A model generated the notes under the pieces. The model did no database searches and was not told the DNA's origin. It worked only from the letters and a program-made list of their open reading frames with translations. Positions 61,017 to 64,000 of a stretch of DNA of 64,000 nt are shown in pieces. Each line of letters starts with the position of its first letter. The stretch's first letter is position 1. The stretch is from the NCBI RefSeq assembly GCF_003001675.1, contig NZ_PVYW01000001.1, forward strand, positions 496,001 through 560,000, given 5' to 3'. Made by a program: the position numbers and the translations under genes. The stretch is from Cohnella sp. SGD-V74. Lineage in GTDB: Bacteria; Bacillota; Bacilli; Paenibacillales; Paenibacillaceae.

Positions 61017-63320
61017 GTGGCAAAAGTAGCGGATAAGTACCTCGTCGTGGACACGTGGAAGGTGATCGAGGAAGGCTTTGACCCGGCCAGGAACCGCGTC
61101 TCGGAATCGATATTTTCCCTGGGCAACGAATACATGGGGGTGCGCGCGTATCCGGAGGAAGGCTACAGCGGGGACTCGTTGATCGGCAGCTATTTTAACG
61201 GACTATTCGAAGAGAGCAAGGTCGCCGCTCATTACAAAGGCATCATCCGCTTCCTTCGGTTCATGGTCAGCGCGGTAGACTGGCTGTACGCGAGAATCAG
61301 CGTAAACGGCGAACAGCTCGATCTGGCGACGAGCAAGTTCAGCGATTTCACAAGGGAGCTCGACTTCAAGCGGGGCAAGTACGTTCGCAGCTTCGTCTGG
61401 CATTTGTCGGACGGCAAGCAGCTTCGGCTAACCTTCGAGAGGTTCGTCAGCATGAACGTATCGAACCTCGGCTGCCAGCGCATCGTCTTCGAGCCGCTTA
61501 ACTTCTCCGGACAGGTCGACGTCCGAACGGGCCTTGATTTCTCCGTCGTGCATGAGGATCAGGGGCGCTGCTTCTGGCAGAGCGTCCGTCACGGCCATGA
61601 GGGAGGCGTAACGGCGATGCTCGGCGAGACGATCCAGACGAAAAACCGCCTGTACTCCGGATTCTCGCTCGACGTGCCGAACGCTCTGCACGCGGATTCG
61701 GTCGAGGACGACCGCTTCATCGGACAGGACGTGGCGATCAAGCTGACGCAAGGCGAAGCGTCCACCTTCGATAAATTCGTCTACAACTATGCGGAAAAAG
61801 ATCGCTCGACGACGAACGATCAACTGTGGAGCCTGGGGCTGCGGCAAGCGAAGGCATACGTGGGCGCGAGTTATGCGGAGCTGGAGAAGCAGCAGGCGGA
61901 ATACTGGGCGAACGTGTGGAAGGAGTCGGACATCGTCATCGAGGGCGATCCCGACAACCAGCAGGGCATCCGCTTCTGCATTTTCAACTTGTACCAGACG
62001 TACCACGGCGACAATCCGGGCTTTAACATCGGCGCCAAAGGACTGACGGGCGAAGCGTACAGAGGGCTCGCCTTCTGGGATACCGAGTCCTATTGCTTGC
62101 CTTTCTATATTTTCAACAATCCGAAAGCCGCCAAGAGTCTGCTCGAATTCCGTTACAAATCTTTGCCTCACGCGCTGGAACGCGCGAAGGATCTGGACTG
62201 CGCCGGCGCCTTCTACCCGATCGCGACGATCGACGGCACGGAGAGCTGCGATCTCTGGCAGCACTCGAACCTGCAGCTGCATGTCGGAACGGCCGTTGCA
62301 TACGGCATTCGCCACTACGTGAACATTACGGACGACGTCGAATTCCTGTACGGGAAAGGGCTGGAGATGCTCATCGAGATCAGCCGTTTCTATGCGACCC
62401 GCGGCCAATGGGGGCAGAAGACCGGCCTGTACGGATACTTCGGCGTCATGGGACCCGACGAATTCCAGCTCATGGTCAACAACAACTGCTACCTCAACCT
62501 GATGGCCAAGAAGCTGTTCGAGTACACGCTGGAAACGATCGCCCGCATGTCCGCAGAAGCCGGGGAAGCGTTCCATGAGTTGGCCGGACGGCTCGGCCTG
62601 ACCGAAGAGGAGCAAGCCGACTGGAAGCGCAAGGCGGAGCTGATGAAAATTCCGCAGGATCCCGAGACCGGCATCTACGAGGAGCACGACGGCTTCTTCG
62701 ATATGCCTCATCTCGATATTCACTCGATTCCGGTTACGGAATTCCCGCTGTATTCGCATTGGTCGTACGACCGCCTGTACCGTTACGACATGATCAAGCA
62801 GCCGGACGTGCTCATGTTCATGTTCCTGTACAGCGGAGATTACCCGTTGGCCGAGAAGATCGCCAACTACGAGTACTACGAGTCGCGCTGTATCCACGAA
62901 TCCTCGCTCTCCCCTTCCATTCACTCCATTCTCGCCGCGGAGATCGGGAAGGATGAGGAGGCGTACCGGTTTTTCGAATTCGCGACCCGTCTGGATCTGG
63001 ACAACTACAACCGCAATACGCGCGAAGGGCTGCATACGACCTCCATCGCCGCCGCTTGGATGAACATCGTCTACGGCTTCGGCGGCATGCGGTCCGACGG
63101 CGACCATCTCGTCCTGCGGCCGACGATTCCCGCGCGCTGGGACAGCTACAGCTTCCCGATCTCGTACAAGGAATCGAAGCTGCTCATCGAAGTCGACAAG
63201 CGGCAAGCATCCATCAAGGTCGTCTCCGGCAGCCCTGTCGACATTACGATCTACGGGCAAGCCCGCAGCGTCGGCTCGGGCGGCGTGACATTCGAGCTTC
63301 AGCAGCTTGTCGGTCAATAA
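61017..63320 (+). CDS. GH65 glycoside phosphorylase
   Basis: A 767-residue enzyme starting with GTG at 61017 (AAAGGAG nine bases before). It has the N-terminal beta-sandwich (NRVSESIFSLGNEYMGVRAY), the (alpha/alpha)6 barrel with GLTGEAYRGLAFWDTE (342-357), the catalytic acid Glu482 in MGPDEF, the phosphate-site KQPDVL and ESSLSPSIHS, then a small C-terminal sheet. GH65 enzymes split alpha-glucosides such as maltose, kojibiose, nigerose or trehalose with phosphate. Which one is not readable here. The gene is divergent from the GH110 operon and is probably co-regulated. Product would be a beta-sugar 1-phosphate. Confidence 0.93.
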   Translation: MAKVADKYLVVDTWKVIEEGFDPARNRVSESIFSLGNEYMGVRAYPEEGYSGDSLIGSYFNGLFEESKVAAHYKGIIRFLRFMVSAVDWLYARISVNGEQLDLATSKFSDFTRELDFKRGKYVRSFVWHLSDGKQLRLTFERFVSMNVSNLGCQRIVFEPLNFSGQVDVRTGLDFSVVHEDQGRCFWQSVRHGHEGGVTAMLGETIQTKNRLYSGFSLDVPNALHADSVEDDRFIGQDVAIKLTQGEASTFDKFVYNYAEKDRSTTNDQLWSLGLRQAKAYVGASYAELEKQQAEYWANVWKESDIVIEGDPDNQQGIRFCIFNLYQTYHGDNPGFNIGAKGLTGEAYRGLAFWDTESYCLPFYIFNNPKAAKSLLEFRYKSLPHALERAKDLDCAGAFYPIATIDGTESCDLWQHSNLQLHVGTAVAYGIRHYVNITDDVEFLYGKGLEMLIEISRFYATRGQWGQKTGLYGYFGVMGPDEFQLMVNNNCYLNLMAKKLFEYTLETIARMSAEAGEAFHELAGRLGLTEEEQADWKRKAELMKIPQDPETGIYEEHDGFFDMPHLDIHSIPVTEFPLYSHWSYDRLYRYDMIKQPDVLMFMFLYSGDYPLAEKIANYEYYESRCIHESSLSPSIHSILAAEIGKDEEAYRFFEFATRLDLDNYNRNTREGLHTTSIAAAWMNIVYGFGGMRSDGDHLVLRPTIPARWDSYSFPISYKESKLLIEVDKRQASIKVVSGSPVDITIYGQARSVGSGGVTFELQQLVGQ

Positions 63321-63346
63321 AGCCTGAAAGACCTTTCGGAAATGCA

Positions 63347-63565
63347 ACGGGGCTGTCCCATAAATAAAAGAGACGTACCGAACAATTATCGATGAATGGA
63401 TGTTTAGGGGCATCTATCTCCTTCCGCTGCTATACGATCCTGAAATGGGAATGATAAACCCGTTGCAATGTGATTTCAGGACCGTATGAGGCAGTCTCCA
63501 GGAGATAGATGCCTTCTTTTTTTCATCAATAATTTTGTACGTCCCTACTTATGGGACAACCCCGT
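63347..63565. mobile_element. Fold-back MITE-like element, 219 bp
   Basis: The ends ACGGGGCTGTCCCATAA and TTATGGGACAACCCCGT are inverted repeats with one mismatch in 17 bases. Inside, further matching blocks occur in the same order: GACGTAC, ATTATYGATGA, GGCATCTATCTCC and CCTGAAAT. The entire element can thus fold into one long imperfect hairpin. It encodes nothing. The ends resemble those of insertion sequences, so it is likely mobilised in trans. It may also terminate both flanking convergent genes. Confidence 0.8.
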
Positions 63566-63579
63566 TTGTCTGCTTCCCG

Positions 63580-64000
63580 TTATTTGAGCGTTACCGAGAT
63601 CGTCAGCTTCGCCGAATCGACTTTGACCGTTCCGCCGAGCTGCTTCGCCAGCCAATCGGCAGAGACCAGCCACGTTGCGGGAACCGCAGACGCGAGTTTG
63701 ACGGTTTTGCCGTTCACGGTCGCTTGAGCGCTTCCCTTCTTCAGCACGATCTTCGATTTGCCCCGTGTGACGGTCGCCGTCGTCTTGTTTTTGTCGTAGG
63801 CGACTTTCGCTCCGAACGCCTTCGCGGCGTCGGCCAGAGACAGCGTCACGGCCGTTCCCTTCACGACGGGACTGGCGGCAAGCGCCACTTCCTTGCCGTT
63901 CACGACAAGCTTGTACTTCGCCGGAAGATCGGGCTTAACCGGCACGCTTCCGAACCCGCCGATGGCGACGGGAGTCTTCCGCGTTACGGTTGTGCCGTCG
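63580..64000 (-). CDS. Copper amine oxidase N-terminal-type repeat protein, C-terminal part (cut by window edge)
   Basis: The frame is open from the right edge to a stop at 63580, giving 139 residues of the C-terminus of a larger protein. YKLVVNGKEVALAASPVVKGTA, SLADAAKAFGAKVAYDKNKT and VSADWLAKQLGGTVKVD are the stalk-domain repeats (Cu_amine_oxidN1 type) common in secreted and surface proteins of Paenibacillaceae. The frame continues upstream of a GTG at 63945 (VTRKTPVAIGGFGS), so that GTG is not the start. The enzymatic or adhesive part lies outside the window. Confidence 0.85.
   Translation of the reverse strand, partial: DGTTVTRKTPVAIGGFGSVPVKPDLPAKYKLVVNGKEVALAASPVVKGTAVTLSLADAAKAFGAKVAYDKNKTTATVTRGKSKIVLKKGSAQATVNGKTVKLASAVPATWLVSADWLAKQLGGTVKVDSAKLTISVTLK

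Noticed and set aside
61428..63413. 661-codon minus frame opposite GH65
   Set aside because: Antisense shadow; the GH65 frame carries all catalytic motifs.

Overview
The window looks like the chromosome of a high-GC, spore-former-type Firmicute of the family Paenibacillaceae; Cohnella or a GC-rich Paenibacillus is my inference. Pointers are AGGAGG-type ribosome sites, three YesM/YesN-type sensor kinase plus AraC response regulator pairs next to sugar ABC transporters, a Btr-like AraC/binding-protein fusion, a YdjO-type zinc protein, Fur boxes and CcpA-type cre sites. No rRNA, tRNA, phage or CRISPR locus was seen. Both edges cut genes: a GH78 rhamnosidase on the left and a copper-amine-oxidase-N repeat protein on the right.

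Layout. (1) 1-8132, minus strand: sensor kinase, response regulator, sugar-binding lipoprotein, two permeases and a GH78 alpha-L-rhamnosidase, together a rhamnoside uptake and degradation operon. (2) 8.3-10.3 kb: a YjbR-type protein, a VOC-fold protein and a GapB-like dehydrogenase. (3) 10.49-11.41 kb: a non-coding array of 18 tandem 50-bp units. (4) 11.5-19.6 kb, minus: a second sugar transporter (binding protein, MalF-type, MalG-type), then a kinase/regulator pair and a second paralogous binding protein. A Gfo/Idh/MocA dehydrogenase lies upstream of it. (5) 21-28.1 kb, minus: Fur-controlled siderophore uptake with two lipoproteins, two FecCD permeases and two AraC regulators joined to binding-protein domains. 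One of these is a genuine signal-less fusion. The other is an AraC gene that runs without a stop through a promoter and Fur box into a complete lipoprotein gene. There is no ATPase in the cluster.

(6) 28.2-33.5 kb: DrrAB-like exporter, divergent TetR regulator and a short UvrA paralog, resembling a drug self-resistance set; the two facing promoters share an operator-like sequence. (7) 33.8-49.9 kb: mixed housekeeping and stress genes. These are a REC-PAS-GGDEF-EAL protein, two SDR dehydrogenases, an MacB/FtsX-type exporter with TetR, an orphan siderophore lipoprotein, YdjO, a MerR/SDR divergent pair, a second DrrAB-like exporter and a lactonase-fold protein. (8) 50-63.3 kb: a third carbohydrate locus with an Lpl-type transporter, a kinase/regulator pair, a GH-D-clan-like hydrolase and a GH110 alpha-galactosidase on the minus strand, facing a GH65 phosphorylase on the plus strand. 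A 219-bp fold-back MITE follows.

The three sugar loci share one logic: an extracytoplasmic-sensing kinase and an AraC-type regulator switch on a transporter that lacks its own ATPase (presumably shared, MsmX-like), and intracellular hydrolases or phosphorylases break down the imported oligosaccharide. Iron genes are under Fur, and AraC regulators probably sense the loaded siderophore.
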